Shown here: one piece after another, positions 35,352-45,251 of the stretch
Layout of the letters: each line of letters starts with the position of its first letter
How positions within the stretch are numbered: position 1 is the stretch's first letter
Assembly: GCF_954871325.1 (NCBI RefSeq)
Contig: NC_088777.1
Coordinates: forward strand, 27,505,366 to 27,569,365
Source: Gordionus sp. m RMFG-2023
Lineage: Eukaryota > Nematomorpha > Gordioida > Chordodea > Parachordodidae
Length of the DNA stretch: 64,000 nt
Direction of reading: 5' to 3'
Position numbers and translations under genes: made by a program
The notes under the pieces: generated by a model
Seen by the model: only the letters and a program-made list of their open reading frames with translations
Told to the model about the DNA's origin: nothing
Databases searched by the model: none

Positions 35352-35439
35352 TTAAATTTTTGTTTTTTAAATATTCGAAATAAAAATGGCTGTTAGACAT
35401 GGTTTTCAAATTATTAATAAAATATATGGTATTCTTAAT

Positions 35440-37060
35440 ATAGAAATATATTTTATATTTACCTCCATAAATTCCATTAGCACCATAGATGAGGTTATAA
35501 GTTTGTATTTTTCTATTTACCCCAATAAATTCTAGTAGCACCATAGATGAGGTTATAAAGTTTATATTTTTATATTTACCCTTATAAATTTTATTGGCAC
35601 CATAGATGAGGTTATAAGTTTATATTTTTCTATTCACCCTTATATCTATTTGTGCCATAGGTGAGGATATAAAATTTATATTTTTCTATTTACACCCATA
35701 AATTCTATAGGCGTAGCCAGGGGAAAAGGGGGGGGCAAGAGGAAATTCCCCTCCCCCCTTCAGAAATTTATCAGTTTTTGTGAATATCATTTTAAGCTAA
35801 TAAAAAATATCTCCCTTAGTCCTCCCCCTACTCCCTGATCCCAAAAAATGTATGCATATATCTTAAACAATAATTTGAAAGAAAGAATGTAAAAGTTGAT
35901 ATTTTTCTATAAGGCTATTCATCATAATTTATAAAATTTTTGGAAAAAAGCATTTATATATAAAAAAAGTGAACCAAAAATATTTTTAAGAAATAGAATA
36001 TAAGCCAAAGATAAGTCTTAAGACAAAAGTGAAATGTATTATAATTATTAATAGTAATATAATATATCAAATATAATTTTTTTATAAAGTGAGTAATTTT
36101 AATTTATTTATCTTAATAAAAGTATAATATAATTATAAAACTATCGATAAAATTAAATCATAAATAAAGCACAATACAAACAGTGGAATATTATATGTCG
36201 TAGATTTACAGTATATCTAATTTTATCAATTATCATATGACAATCAAGTAATTCTTACTAATATAGCGAATTATATATACTACAGAAATCCATAAAATAT
36301 TGATAAGGACATCAGAAAATATCTTTTAAAGACATTGTGGGATAAATAATATGAAGATTAATTTTTAATATCATTTTTTAATAAAATAAATAGATGGCGT
36401 TAAATGATTGAATGCAAATTGTTGCTAATCAAGAGCATTAATTAGTAAAATTTGTTAAAATATTAACAGTAATATATTCTCTAACTGTCAAAAATGTCTG
36501 TAAAAGTGGAATTTTACCTAGTAACTAATTCTATATAATAGAGGAATATTAACTATATGTCTACTTGCTTTTTATAAATAATTTTCTTATACTTGTTTGG
36601 GATAAATTATTACCATGCTTTTATATTAATGTATAAGTTATTTATTATATTTTATATGAACTAATAAAAAATAAAAATATATTTCATATTTGTTCCAGGC
36701 TATTTTATTTTATTAAAATTAACCTCCTATCTTGTAAAAATATTTTATGACTATATATAGACTAAGGTAACCCGGCCCTGAAAAGAATGATAAACATAGG
36801 ATGGAAAATCTTATGAAATTGGGAAATAGGGATTTCAGGATTTCTATCTGCAAAATTTGTCGAAAGATCCCTCGACAAATATTTAGTTAATTTTCTATTT
36901 ACCTCCATAAATTCTTTTAGCACCATAGGTAAAGTTCTAGTTTATATTTTTCTATTACCTCCATAAATTTTATTAGCACCATAAAGTTATAAGTTTATAT
37001 TTTTCTATTTATTCCCATAAATTCTATTTTCAAGGGGTACGTAGAATTTTTATATTTACC
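35440..37060. repeat. Minisatellite, ~80-85 bp unit, split by hAT MITE
   Basis: Units contain tatttacctccataaatt, attagcaccatagatgagg and ttataagtttatatttttc. Four units lie at 35440-35705 and two or three more at 36885-37040, with the MITE between. Confidence 0.85.
35706..36780. mobile_element. hAT MITE copy, opposite orientation to 45252-46436
   Basis: It starts TATAGGCGTAGCCAGG followed by a G run. The interior matches the reverse complement of 45365-46430 (for example tagactaaggtaacccgg at 36758). The other terminus is not visible, so the copy lacks about 110 bp at that end. No transposase. Confidence 0.8.
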
Positions 37061-37089
37061 CCATTTTTTTTTTGGGGGGGGGGGGCATA

Positions 37090-38050
37090 CTTACACCCTT
37101 TAATATTATGAACCTGATAAGATAATAAAAAACCTGAATCGTCAGGAATTTGGAATAACCATGATTAAATTACAAATGACCATCTAGCTTTAACATCCAA
37201 ACTTAAATTATATCTTTAAAGCATTCAATTTAAATAAATTTTGCAGAAACCCCAAAAGTAATTTTAAAGCCAAATACAATTTAGAAATCTTGACTTTTAG
37301 GCATCCTTTCCCAATTATATAGAAAATTTAATACATTACAATTTTCATAGATAGATTAAATGTTAAGCCACTCAATAATATTAAAATTTGTCGTCTTCAA
37401 TCTTAAAAGTAGAGGTAATACTTTCTATTTTGCATAAAATAGATGCTTAGCTTCAGATATATTCTTAATAATATAACAATTTGTTTTTTGTGCCTATTAT
37501 AAATAAATATGTAATATTTAATAAAGTGTCTTAGTTATTTTATTAAATTTTCTTAAGAGCCAATTTTAAATGTTTTTTATATTATTCATTATATTTATTA
37601 TAATTAAAGAAATAAAATACTTATGAATTTACTATTTTAATGAATTGTGCTAGTTGGATGATATTAACTATTTAACCCTAACAATTAGCAACCCTATCCC
37701 AGTTATGGAGATAAAACATTATTACTTTTATTAGAATATCTTATTCCCTTGTATATTCTTTATCACTTGTTATTTATTTTTGACAATTAGTTTCATTTTA
37801 TAATATAGTTTTTATTATTCTGTGTTCGTAATTGTATTTACTCATTTTATCATCTTTTAAAATATTATTTACAAAATCATTACCTATATTTAAAAATGAA
37901 TTGAATTCATTATATTATTAAATTATATATAACAATTTTTCTTGTATTTTAAATTGATATAAAATGATGTATTTTTTGTAAGTAAATGCTAAAACCTATA
38001 TAGAAGGGTATATAATACACAAATTAATATCTGAAAAATGTAACATGTTA
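37090..38050. other. AT-rich stretch left of gypsy B
   Basis: No gene or repeat recognised. Directly before it, near 37063-37086, are a T run and a long G run. Confidence 0.5.
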
Positions 38051-38056
38051 TACCTG

Positions 38057-38405
38057 TATCAAAACAACACTCTGGTATTATAACAACAAACAACTACTTT
38101 TTATGTATCTATGTTTTTTTTTACTTACTTCAATAATTCTTTTCTCTTGAAACACGAAAATCGATAATTGTATTTCTTTATTTTTCTTTCCTTAAAATAT
38201 GAAATCGTACATAAAAATAATAATAATTTCTTTTTTTTTCGCGCTTATATATTTATTTTTTTTACAAAATCATCCCGTTTATTTATTATTTTATTTATCA
38301 AAGTCAATCAACTTTTTTTTAATATTTATTTATTCAACTCCTTATTATTCGTATACTTTGCCATTATCTTTTTAGTGCTAGGCCTAATAGCTTGCTCCCT
38401 TAACA
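38057..38405 (-). repeat. Gypsy B 3' LTR
   Basis: Nearly identical to the other LTR, differing by a few substitutions and homopolymer lengths, which suggests a fairly recent insertion. Confidence 0.97.
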
Positions 38406-38425
38406 CGCCCCTTCAGAAAAGACGA
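38406..38425 (-). other. Gypsy B polypurine tract
   Basis: The minus strand reads TCTTTTCTGAAGGGGCG directly before the LTR. The purine run GAAGGGG is short but in the place where plus-strand priming occurs. Confidence 0.5.
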
Positions 38426-38724
38426 TCCTCCGCCTCCTCCTCCCAGAGGTTGCCCCACTCCGAATCCTCTACCATGACATCCAACCAGCCTCTAAGCTCA
38501 TAAACATCGTCCAGAACTGCCACTAGCTCCCTCCATTCCTCGGTTCCCATCACTCCTTGATTAGTTCCTTTACGCTCGGCAGCCGCGATACCCTCTCCCC
38601 TCGTTATATCGTTTCCCGCCGTCATATCGTTTGTGCCCTCACTCTCGACTGTTAAATCAACTATGGGCCATTTGATCCACGCTAGCTGTTCTTGGACGAT
38701 GTTCAAGCTGCTCCTCTTCTTCAT
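38413..38724 (-). CDS. Gypsy B acidic C-terminal piece of the extra ORF
   Basis: A 103-codon frame downstream of and out of frame with the zinc-knuckle ORF. It is Glu/Asp-rich, with Trp-containing text (EEWRELVAVLDDVYELRGWL, then EDSEWGNLWEEEAEDRLF). It ends just inside the PPT. Between this frame and the preceding ORF a block of about 60 bp is tandemly duplicated (38725-38825), which probably shifted the frame, so the two ORFs may once have been one. No known domain. Could be an accessory protein; function unknown. Confidence 0.4.
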   Translation of the reverse strand: MKKRSSLNIVQEQLAWIKWPIVDLTVESEGTNDMTAGNDITRGEGIAAAERKGTNQGVMGTEEWRELVAVLDDVYELRGWLDVMVEDSEWGNLWEEEAEDRLF

Positions 38725-38776
38725 CTATCGGAATTTCTGCGACGGGCCTCGATTCACCGCTTCCCTCTTCTTCATC

Positions 38777-39139
38777 TCACCTCGTTCTCGGAATTTCTGT
38801 GACGGGCCTCGATTCATCGCTTCTTACTTGCTCCGTCCGAGCCCCCACAATTGCCGCTATCTGCCTCGCTGGTACCTCCTCCACCCTTGCTCGAGCTCGT
38901 TGCAATCCCGTCCGATTACCATCCGCCCTTCTCTCCCAATTCCATGAGCATCTATATTGAATATGTCCACGTTCCTGGCAGCGATAGCACCGTCTTCCGT
39001 CCTCTATAGTTCGTCTTATCATTCCCCGTCCGCTTCCCCGACCCCTACCCCCAGTCCTATGAGGCCGCACCATAAGTAGCACTTCATAATTCCCACAGAT
39101 CCAACTTCTACGCAAACCCGGAGCTTTATTCTGATCCAT
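38777..39139 (-). CDS. Gypsy B extra ORF: Arg/Gly-rich zinc-knuckle protein
   Basis: A 120-codon intact frame located between integrase and the 3' LTR, where env or accessory genes of LTR elements sit. Residues 25-40 are Arg/Gly-rich (TGGRGRGSGRGMIRR), followed by a single CCHC knuckle CYRCQERGHIQYRC at about 51-64. The C-terminal half is Arg/Glu-rich without hydrophobic stretches, so it is not an envelope. This looks like a nucleic-acid-binding protein, perhaps a duplicated or captured nucleocapsid. About 950 bp of AT-rich sequence separates it from integrase. Confidence 0.6.
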   Translation of the reverse strand: MDQNKAPGLRRSWICGNYEVLLMVRPHRTGGRGRGSGRGMIRRTIEDGRRCYRCQERGHIQYRCSWNWERRADGNRTGLQRARARVEEVPARQIAAIVGARTEQVRSDESRPVTEIPRTR

Positions 39140-40088
39140 TTTGATTACCCACCTAAATATATTCTATACTATATAATCCTTACAAAATACGTACTTTGTA
39201 ACGAATTCCTTTTTTACAATTCGAGGTAATCACTAATTTTATTTAACTTACAAAAAAAAAGAATTATAACTTTTAACGAAAAAAAATTTCTTCACAAAAA
39301 TAAATAATTAATAATTTTTCTCTGTTCCTCTTTTTTTTTTGGCCCACTGCCTCCTAAGCCTATGCTTTGAACGCCTAGTAATTAATTATCTTTTCATCAA
39401 ATAATTTGGGACACCGCCCCTTTCCCGTCTCTAACATATCCAAATTTCCCTTCCAATAATATGATCCCAAACAACATATCGTTCCAACTCTTTTGACATT
39501 TTAATTATCACAACAAAAAAAATTACACTTGTTTTCTTCGACAAAAAAATTTGGGACTATACAAATTTACATTTGTTCCCTTCGACAAAATTTCGACTAT
39601 CAAAAAAAAATTTACATTTGATAAAATATGACTATTAGAAAGAATTTACATTTGATAAAAATTGACTATTAAAAAGAATTTACATTTGATAAAAATTGAC
39701 TATTAGAAAGAATTTACATTTGATAAAAATTACTATTAGAAAAAATTTACATTTGTTTTCTTCTCCAATTCTATTCTCCCTCCTCTACACCTAATTCTTA
39801 TAGGCTCTTTTATTCTTCCAAAAATTGTTACGTCTCTCATTCTATATGCTCTTTTATTCTCTCAATTATTATTATATACGACTCTTTATCTTCACACATG
39901 CTGACTCCCCTTTTCCCTCCTGACCTGACCTAAGTCTTCCGGGGTTCATTCCTCGCTTTAACTGATTCCCATGCCTTATTCCTTCTCGCCCGTCTGGGAA
40001 CTTTATCCTATGCAATTTGTGCCCCACGTTCTCTCACCGGATTCCCATTTTCGGGTACCCCCAAAAATTCTAGCCCAAACCGTTTGCC
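39140..40088. repeat. Gypsy B non-coding segment with ~35-bp tandem repeats
   Basis: 39595-39760 contains repeats of tttacatttgataaaaattg / actattagaaagaa. The remainder is AT-rich with no frame. It may hold a promoter or splice site for the downstream extra ORF, but none is identifiable. Confidence 0.6.
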
Positions 40089-40763
40089 CTACCACGAATT
40101 TGCCATGAATTTGCACGTATTATTTCTTGAATTCATCTCTGGAGGTACCTCTTGTTTTAGCAAATATAATTGAATGCGAGTTCTACGGCCCAAAAATTTT
40201 TCCACCGGTGACAACTCCTCCCCTTTTCGACTATTATTATAATAGGCCACGGCGATTAGTCCTCCCCCCGGCCATATTTCGATTTTCTTAACCAACTTTT
40301 AACCAGAGCCACCATTCTTTCCGCTTGTTCGTTTGAGCTTGGATGATAAGGAGGTGCTAAGACATGTTTTACCCCGGTTTCCGCGCAAAATCTTTCAAAT
40401 TGTCTACTCACAAAAGCGGGACCGCCGTCGGACACGATCGTCCTCGCTACCCCAAAACGAGCCCATAAATTCTTTAAGGTCTTTATTATAATTTGCGTAG
40501 TTAACCCCCTTACTGCCTCGTACTCTACCCATTTGGAGTATGCATCTACCACAATTAAATATATTTGCCCCTCAAAGTCAAAGAAGTCGATGTGGATACG
40601 TTCCCACGGCTCTGTAGTGAGGCTTACTCGCCCATAGGTTACACATTTCACAGCTTCGGCTTATGTCCTCAATCTCTTTGTTCATCCCTGGCCACCATAC
40701 ATATTCTCGGCCCCATTGTTTCATTTTCTCAACTCCCTGATGCCCTACATGTATCATTGCCAA
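40089..40763 (-). pseudogene. Gypsy B integrase
   Basis: Zinc-binding HHCC domain at 40763-40650: MAMIHVGHQGVEKMKQWGRE and later SCEMCNLW. Core at 40651-40256: RIHIDFFDFEGQIYLIVVDA, TIVSDGGPAFVSRQFERF and PPYHPSSNEQAERMVALVKS, which contain the D, D and E of the catalytic triad. The C-terminal part continues to 40089 in another frame. The pieces overlap in different frames, so at least two frameshifts break the protein. Confidence 0.92.
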
Positions 40764-41037
40764 GACCGAATCTCAATTTGAACGGTACTATACCCAGACT
40801 TCCCCGTACCACACAGTCATACACGATAGCTAATTCCTTTTCGATGTTTTTAAAAACTTTATCTCCGTCGCTCCAAGGTTTTCGCCCCTTTATACACGCC
40901 TTAACTCGAATCAATTCACGATCCTTTAGTGTTGCCCTTTTAAGTTCTTCCCACGTTACCGGTCCTCCCTTGGCCATTTTGAACATCGCTCTAATTAGTC
41001 CTTGCTCCTTTCCCTCCTCTATATCCTCTTGAGCCAT
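40764..41037 (-). pseudogene. Gypsy B RNase H-integrase connection
   Basis: The frame contains GPVTWEELKRATLKDRELIR and DKVFKNIEKELAIVYDCVVR, the usual tether text (LIxAQxxDxxL...; GDxxWKKxxxELxxxxGLLxR) ahead of the integrase zinc finger in Ty3 elements. Confidence 0.75.
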
Positions 41038-41079
41038 TTCATATCCCTCTTCTCCAGCTCCACACCTAGAAAGAACAGT

Positions 41080-41440
41080 TTTCCCTTCCCCGTCGATATT
41101 TTAATTGTACATCAAAACTTCCCACCAGTAAGAGCCATCTTTGTAATCGGGGCGATAACATCAGCTCCTTATTATCCTTTTTGAACAGGTGTACCAACGG
41201 CTTGTGGTCTGTATATATCACAAATCTACGCCCAATCTAATACTCACGACATTTCGTCAGTTCAAATATAACAGCCAATGCCTCCTTTTCAATCACGGAA
41301 TATCTCGTTTCCGCGGCTCTGAATATTCTCGAGAAAAACAAAACCGGTTTTTCCATTCCATCTATATAATGCAATAACGCCCCACTTACTCCTTAAATCG
41401 ACGCATCTACCGCCAACACCACCTCCAACTCGTTGTTAAA
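41080..41440 (-). pseudogene. Gypsy B RNase H
   Basis: Minus-strand text with one or two stops: ELEVVLAVDASI, GALLHYIDGMEKPVLFFSR, VIEKEALAVIFELTKC and FVIYTDHKPLVHLFKKD. These carry the acidic active-site residues in DAS, EKEA and TDHKPL. It degrades the RNA strand during reverse transcription. Confidence 0.85.
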
Positions 41441-41834
41441 ACACATAAGAATGGGCTCCCTTCCAATTCTAACTTTTAATTCTTCAAACGCATTCTCCTG
41501 TTCCTCCTATCAATCAAATTTCTCACCCTTCTTTAGCAAAGTATATAATGGCGCAGCTATTTGGCGAATCCCTCTACAAATCGGTGGTAGTAATTTACGA
41601 TTCCCAAATAAGCCTGAACCTCAATTTTATTATTCGGCCTCAAAATATTCGCAATTCCCGTCATATTTTTATCCAATAACCTCTTTTCCAAATATACGTC
41701 CAACGGTCTAACCTCTTTTCCAAATATACGACTTCCGTCACTCCAAACACGCTTTTTTTGGCACTGGCCCGCAAACCCTTTTCTTTAATTCTTCGGAATA
41801 CCTCCTTCAATCTTTGCTCATGCTGTTCCGGAGT

Positions 41835-42441
41835 TCACCCCATTACCAATACGTCATCCATATAATAGAATACGCCTTCCATCCCTTGAAAAACCGCAGC
41901 TATAGTCCTCTGAAATATCGGAGCGGATACACTTAATTCAAAAGGTAATCTACAAAACGCAAATAACCCCTTGGGAGTAGTAATGGTTAACAACTTTCTT
42001 GCTTCCGATTTTACCCGCAATTGCAAGTACGCATTGGAAAAATCAACTTTTGAAAAATATATACTTCCCTTCAAATTCGCTAAAATTTCTTCAATTCTCG
42101 GTAACGGATATTTAACTTCTACGACCCAGTAGAGTCACTCGAAAATCAGCGCACAGACGTAGTTGACCATTAGCTTTCTTCACAGGCACTAACGGTGTTG
42201 CCCATTCACTATATTCCACAGCACATACGATGCCTTTCTGTACCCATTTATCCAATTCCATTTCGACATCCTTCCTCCATTCAAACGGTACTCGCCTCAA
42301 AGCACAAAACTTTGGTACACATCCCTCTTTTAATTTGATATCTACTTCGTAATCATTCAGACAGCCCAATTCGTTGTCAAAAATTTCTTGATAATCATCC
42401 ACCAATTTTCTTACTCCCTCCTGCATCCTGATTACTTCCAA
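41835..42441 (-). pseudogene. Gypsy B reverse transcriptase
   Basis: The first frame (42441-42112) holds the polypurine of protein text leading into RT: VDIKLKEGCVPKFCALRRVP, EWATPLVPVKKANGQLRLCA and DFRVT. After a frameshift near 42100 the second frame (42074-41835) has YFSKVDFSNAYLQLRVKSEA, FAFCRLPFELSVSAPIFQR and GVFYYMDDVLVMG. YMDD is the intact catalytic pair, unlike gypsy A. Confidence 0.93.
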
Positions 42442-42449
42442 TTCTCCTT

Positions 42450-43240
42450 CCCGGTTGCAACATGCCGTTTTTTGGCTCGGATTCTCCTGTCATTTCTTTT
42501 TTTATTATATTTTCATCGTTATTATTATCCTGCAACTTCCCTTTCCCGTTCTTCGCTTCATTATCTGTTGTCTTCTGGATCTCCCCCTCCCATTGCCTGT
42601 CTTTTTCCTTACTCGCATACCCATAACTCCTCACCGCTAATTCTCCCTCGTAATTCCTTCCCACCCACCCCTTACAATTATTTTTTTCCCTTCCTTTGTA
42701 CAAATTTCTGCCCCCATCTCCTCTTCACTATTACTCGCCTCTACTTCCCCCTTGGAATAATACGCCTCTATTCCTCCCTTAGAATTTGGAATTATTTCCT
42801 ATTTCCCCCTTATAATTATTCCCTATTTTCCCTTTAGGATTTTGCGCCCTTATTTCCCCCTTAAACTTATTAGCTCCAATCCCTCTTATGATATTATTCC
42901 TTTCCACTTCCCTTCCCCACTCTCCGCTTACCTCTCCACTATAACTATCTCTCCTAATTCCCTCATTTCTAAACCTTACTCCCCGACATCCATTCCTAAT
43001 TTCTTCCCTCATTTCCTCAACTCCCTCCCGCTCCCAATTGAACAGGTTCTCAATTCTGGGCAATACTTCCACGTCCTCATACGTCCTCCTCCCATATATA
43101 TCATCACTCACCATTGGAACGAATACCCCCCACCATGCAAATACCCCCCCCCCCCAAAAAAAAAAACTATACCATGGATTAATCCGGGTGATCCAATCCA
43201 ATCCCAATACCGCTTCTACTCTCCTATTAATAATCCATAA
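42450..43240 (-). pseudogene. Gypsy B protease-RT linker, low-complexity
   Basis: Frames between protease and RT are rich in Gly, Asn, Glu and Lys, with repeated GKIGNNYKGE-like units. They are interrupted by stops and include a poly-C/poly-A stretch at 43144-43165 that disrupts the frame. No domain is recognised. Confidence 0.5.
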
Positions 43241-43249
43241 GTCCAAAAC

Positions 43250-43500
43250 CTCTATCCCTCCTTCCGTCATTGCCTCTATTTCCACTCTTCCCATTACTGC
43301 TATTTGCGATCAATCGAATTGTCATATTCTCAAGCCTTCATTTGCTATCATTTCGTCGGGCCAAATACTCCTATATCTCTCATAACTCATTACTGAAATA
43401 GCTGTCCCCGTGTCAAATAGTATAGGTACCCTATTCCCATTGAAGTCTATTATTACTCTAGGACAAGGATCATGTATTACCTCGTCTTGTATCATCCTTA
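43250..43500 (-). pseudogene. Gypsy B protease
   Basis: Minus strand near 43420 reads RVPILFDTGTAISVMSYE, with the retropepsin DTG. It continues in a later frame (43294 onward) with RRVEAVLGLDWI, the usual [IV]xGxDW end of the protease, then a Glu/Arg-rich linker to RT. Confidence 0.85.
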
Positions 43501-43599
43501 CATTCCCAATTAATTTCTTTGTCCTCGTGAATATATTTTGTTTGTTTACAATAACCCACTCTCTTGGCCACGTTTATCATCTTTTTTACCATCAAATAG

Positions 43600-44293
43600 T
43601 CACAAATTAGCACAATCCTTTGCCACATGTCCCCTTTCTCAACATCGAAAATATTCCACTGTTTGATCTTCAACTCCCTCCGGAAATACTCCTCTTCCCC
43701 CAACTCTGGCATCCTCAATGGTTCGCACAGTTGAAGTATTTGGTCCAATTACTCTCTGGGGAAAACCTCCTCGAGTATTATAATTTCCCGTATTACATTC
43801 TTCTATTGTAACCAAATCTTCCGCAACCCGCACATCGTAATTTCTCTTGTTTTCCTGGACAATAAGGGGCTATATGACCAAATCTACCACATTCGAAACA
43901 CTTTGCCTCACTACAATCTCTGGCCATATGTCCTTGTCTTCCACAATTATAACAATTCATTCTTCCCCTCACTCTCGAATCAAAACTGGGTCTTATTTCC
44001 CCTCTCCGTCCCTTAAAATTCTCCCTTGGTCCCCTATAAGGTCCCAATCTGTTATCATTATATGCATCTCTCCCATCAGGTTTACTTATTAATTTATCTA
44101 CCTCACTCTCTGTCCATTCATTAATTAATTCTTGAACCGGCAACCATGTTACCTTTCCCATAACATCCTCCTCTCCATTATGCCCCTCTATTGTTAATGT
44201 CTGGCCCTTTATTCTCACGCTAAGACTCTTTTTAACTCTTCTTCCCCAAATCAAACTACACATCCAAATCACTAATATGACTAATGCTCCCAC
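43600..44293 (-). pseudogene. Gypsy B gag/nucleocapsid
   Basis: The 166-codon frame from 44293 starts with a hydrophobic segment (MGALVILVIWMCSLIWGRR) and contains two intact CCHC knuckles, CYNCGRQGHMARDC and CFECGRFGHIAPYC, then a partial CAGCG. In a shifted frame near 43640 a further knuckle-like motif appears in which the first Cys is Tyr and a TGA follows the second Cys. There is no recognisable capsid (major homology) region, and the gag is short for a Ty3 element. It packages RNA in intact relatives. Confidence 0.85.
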
Positions 44294-44499
44294 AATATTA
44301 TATTGTAATTCCCAACACTTTATAAATTTAAAAGTTTTTATTTTCTCTCTATAAAAAATTAACTTACTTTTAATATAAAGAGTTTAACTATTTGCAACGT
44401 TAATAAATTAAATACTATTAGAATTGTAAACAAACTAAAGATGCAACTATACATATATCTTGTATGTCGTACAAGAAGTTTATTAATCCGGTTTTCCTT

Positions 44500-44875
44500 C
44501 TTTTTTTTAAACCTTTTTTTAATTTTTTTCACACTGGTTTTCTATCTTTTATCTAGAACTTTCTACTACAAACGTTTTCTTTATTTTTAAAAATTCTGGT
44601 TTTCCAATTTTTTTAAAACCTTCTATGTTTTAATTTTTAAAATACTGGTTTTCTATTTTTTTTTAAACCTTCTACTATGTTTTCTAATTTTAAAAAATAC
44701 TGGTTTTCTATTTCTTTTAAAACCTTCTACTATGTTTTCTAATTTTAAAAAATACTGGTTTTCTATTTCTTTTAAAACCTTCTACTATGTTTTCTAATTT
44801 TAAAAATACTGGTTTTCTATTTCTTTTAAAACCTTCTACTATGTTTTCTAATTTTAAAAATACTCTTTTTCCCGT
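44500..44875. repeat. Tandem repeats in gypsy B 5' leader, ~55-60 bp unit
   Basis: About five copies of actggttttctatttcttt, taaaaccttctactatg and ttttctaattttaaaaa lie between the primer site and gag. The last copies are nearly identical. Confidence 0.9.
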
Positions 44876-44878
44876 AAT

Positions 44879-44893
44879 ACGTCGGGGTCACCA
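44879..44893 (-). promoter_or_regulatory. Gypsy B primer-binding site, tRNA-Trp
   Basis: The minus strand reads TGGTGACCCCGACGT one base after the 5' LTR. This is complementary to the 3' end (…ACGTCGGGGTCA plus CCA) of eukaryotic tRNA-Trp over 15 bases. It primes minus-strand DNA synthesis. Confidence 0.85.
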
Positions 44894-44894
44894 A

Positions 44895-45244
44895 TATCAA
44901 AACAACACTCTGGTATTATAACAACAAACAACTACTTTTTATATATCTATGTTTTTTTTACTTACTTCAATAATTCTTTTCTCTTGAAACATGAAAATCG
45001 ATAATTATATTTCTTTATTTTTCTTTCCTTAAAATATGAAATCGTACATAAAAATAACAATAATTTCTTTTTATTTCGCGCTTATATATTTATTTTTTTA
45101 CAAAATCATCTTGTTTATTTATTATTTTATTTATCAAAAGTCAATCAACTTTTTTTTTAATATTTATTTATTCAACTCCTTATTATTCGTATACTTGGCC
45201 ATTATCTTCCTTAGTGCTAGGCTTAATAGCTTGCTCCCTTAACA
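44895..45244 (-). repeat. Gypsy B 5' LTR
   Basis: Matches the 38057 LTR almost base for base. It supplies the promoter on the minus strand; an aaatatata-like AT-rich box lies near 45090, but a promoter cannot be assigned firmly. Confidence 0.97.
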
Positions 45245-45251
45245 ACCTGCA

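Larger units (their letters stand above)
38057..45244 (-). mobile_element. Ty3/gypsy element B, near-complete with both LTRs
   Basis: Two ~350-bp LTRs (38057-38405 and 44895-45244), a perfect 5-bp target duplication ACCTG (38052-38056 and 45245-45249), a tRNA-Trp primer site next to the 5' LTR, and gag-pol in canonical order on the minus strand (nucleocapsid, protease, RT, RNase H, integrase). An extra ORF lies between integrase and the 3' LTR. The LTRs begin TGTTAAGGG and end TTTTGATA on the minus strand. The coding region is broken in several places. The internal part is clearly less AT-rich than its surroundings. Confidence 0.97.

Noticed and set aside
38168-38503. 111-codon plus-strand frame spanning the LTR edge, and 45036-45242 in the other LTR
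   Set aside because: Lies in LTR sequence, Phe/Leu/Ile-rich, and repeated in both LTRs; opposite to the transcribed strand.
42388-42837. Plus-strand frames across gypsy B (also 40565-41032, 42842-43385, 38633-38947)
   Set aside because: Antisense shadows of the gypsy B coding strand; no domain of their own.
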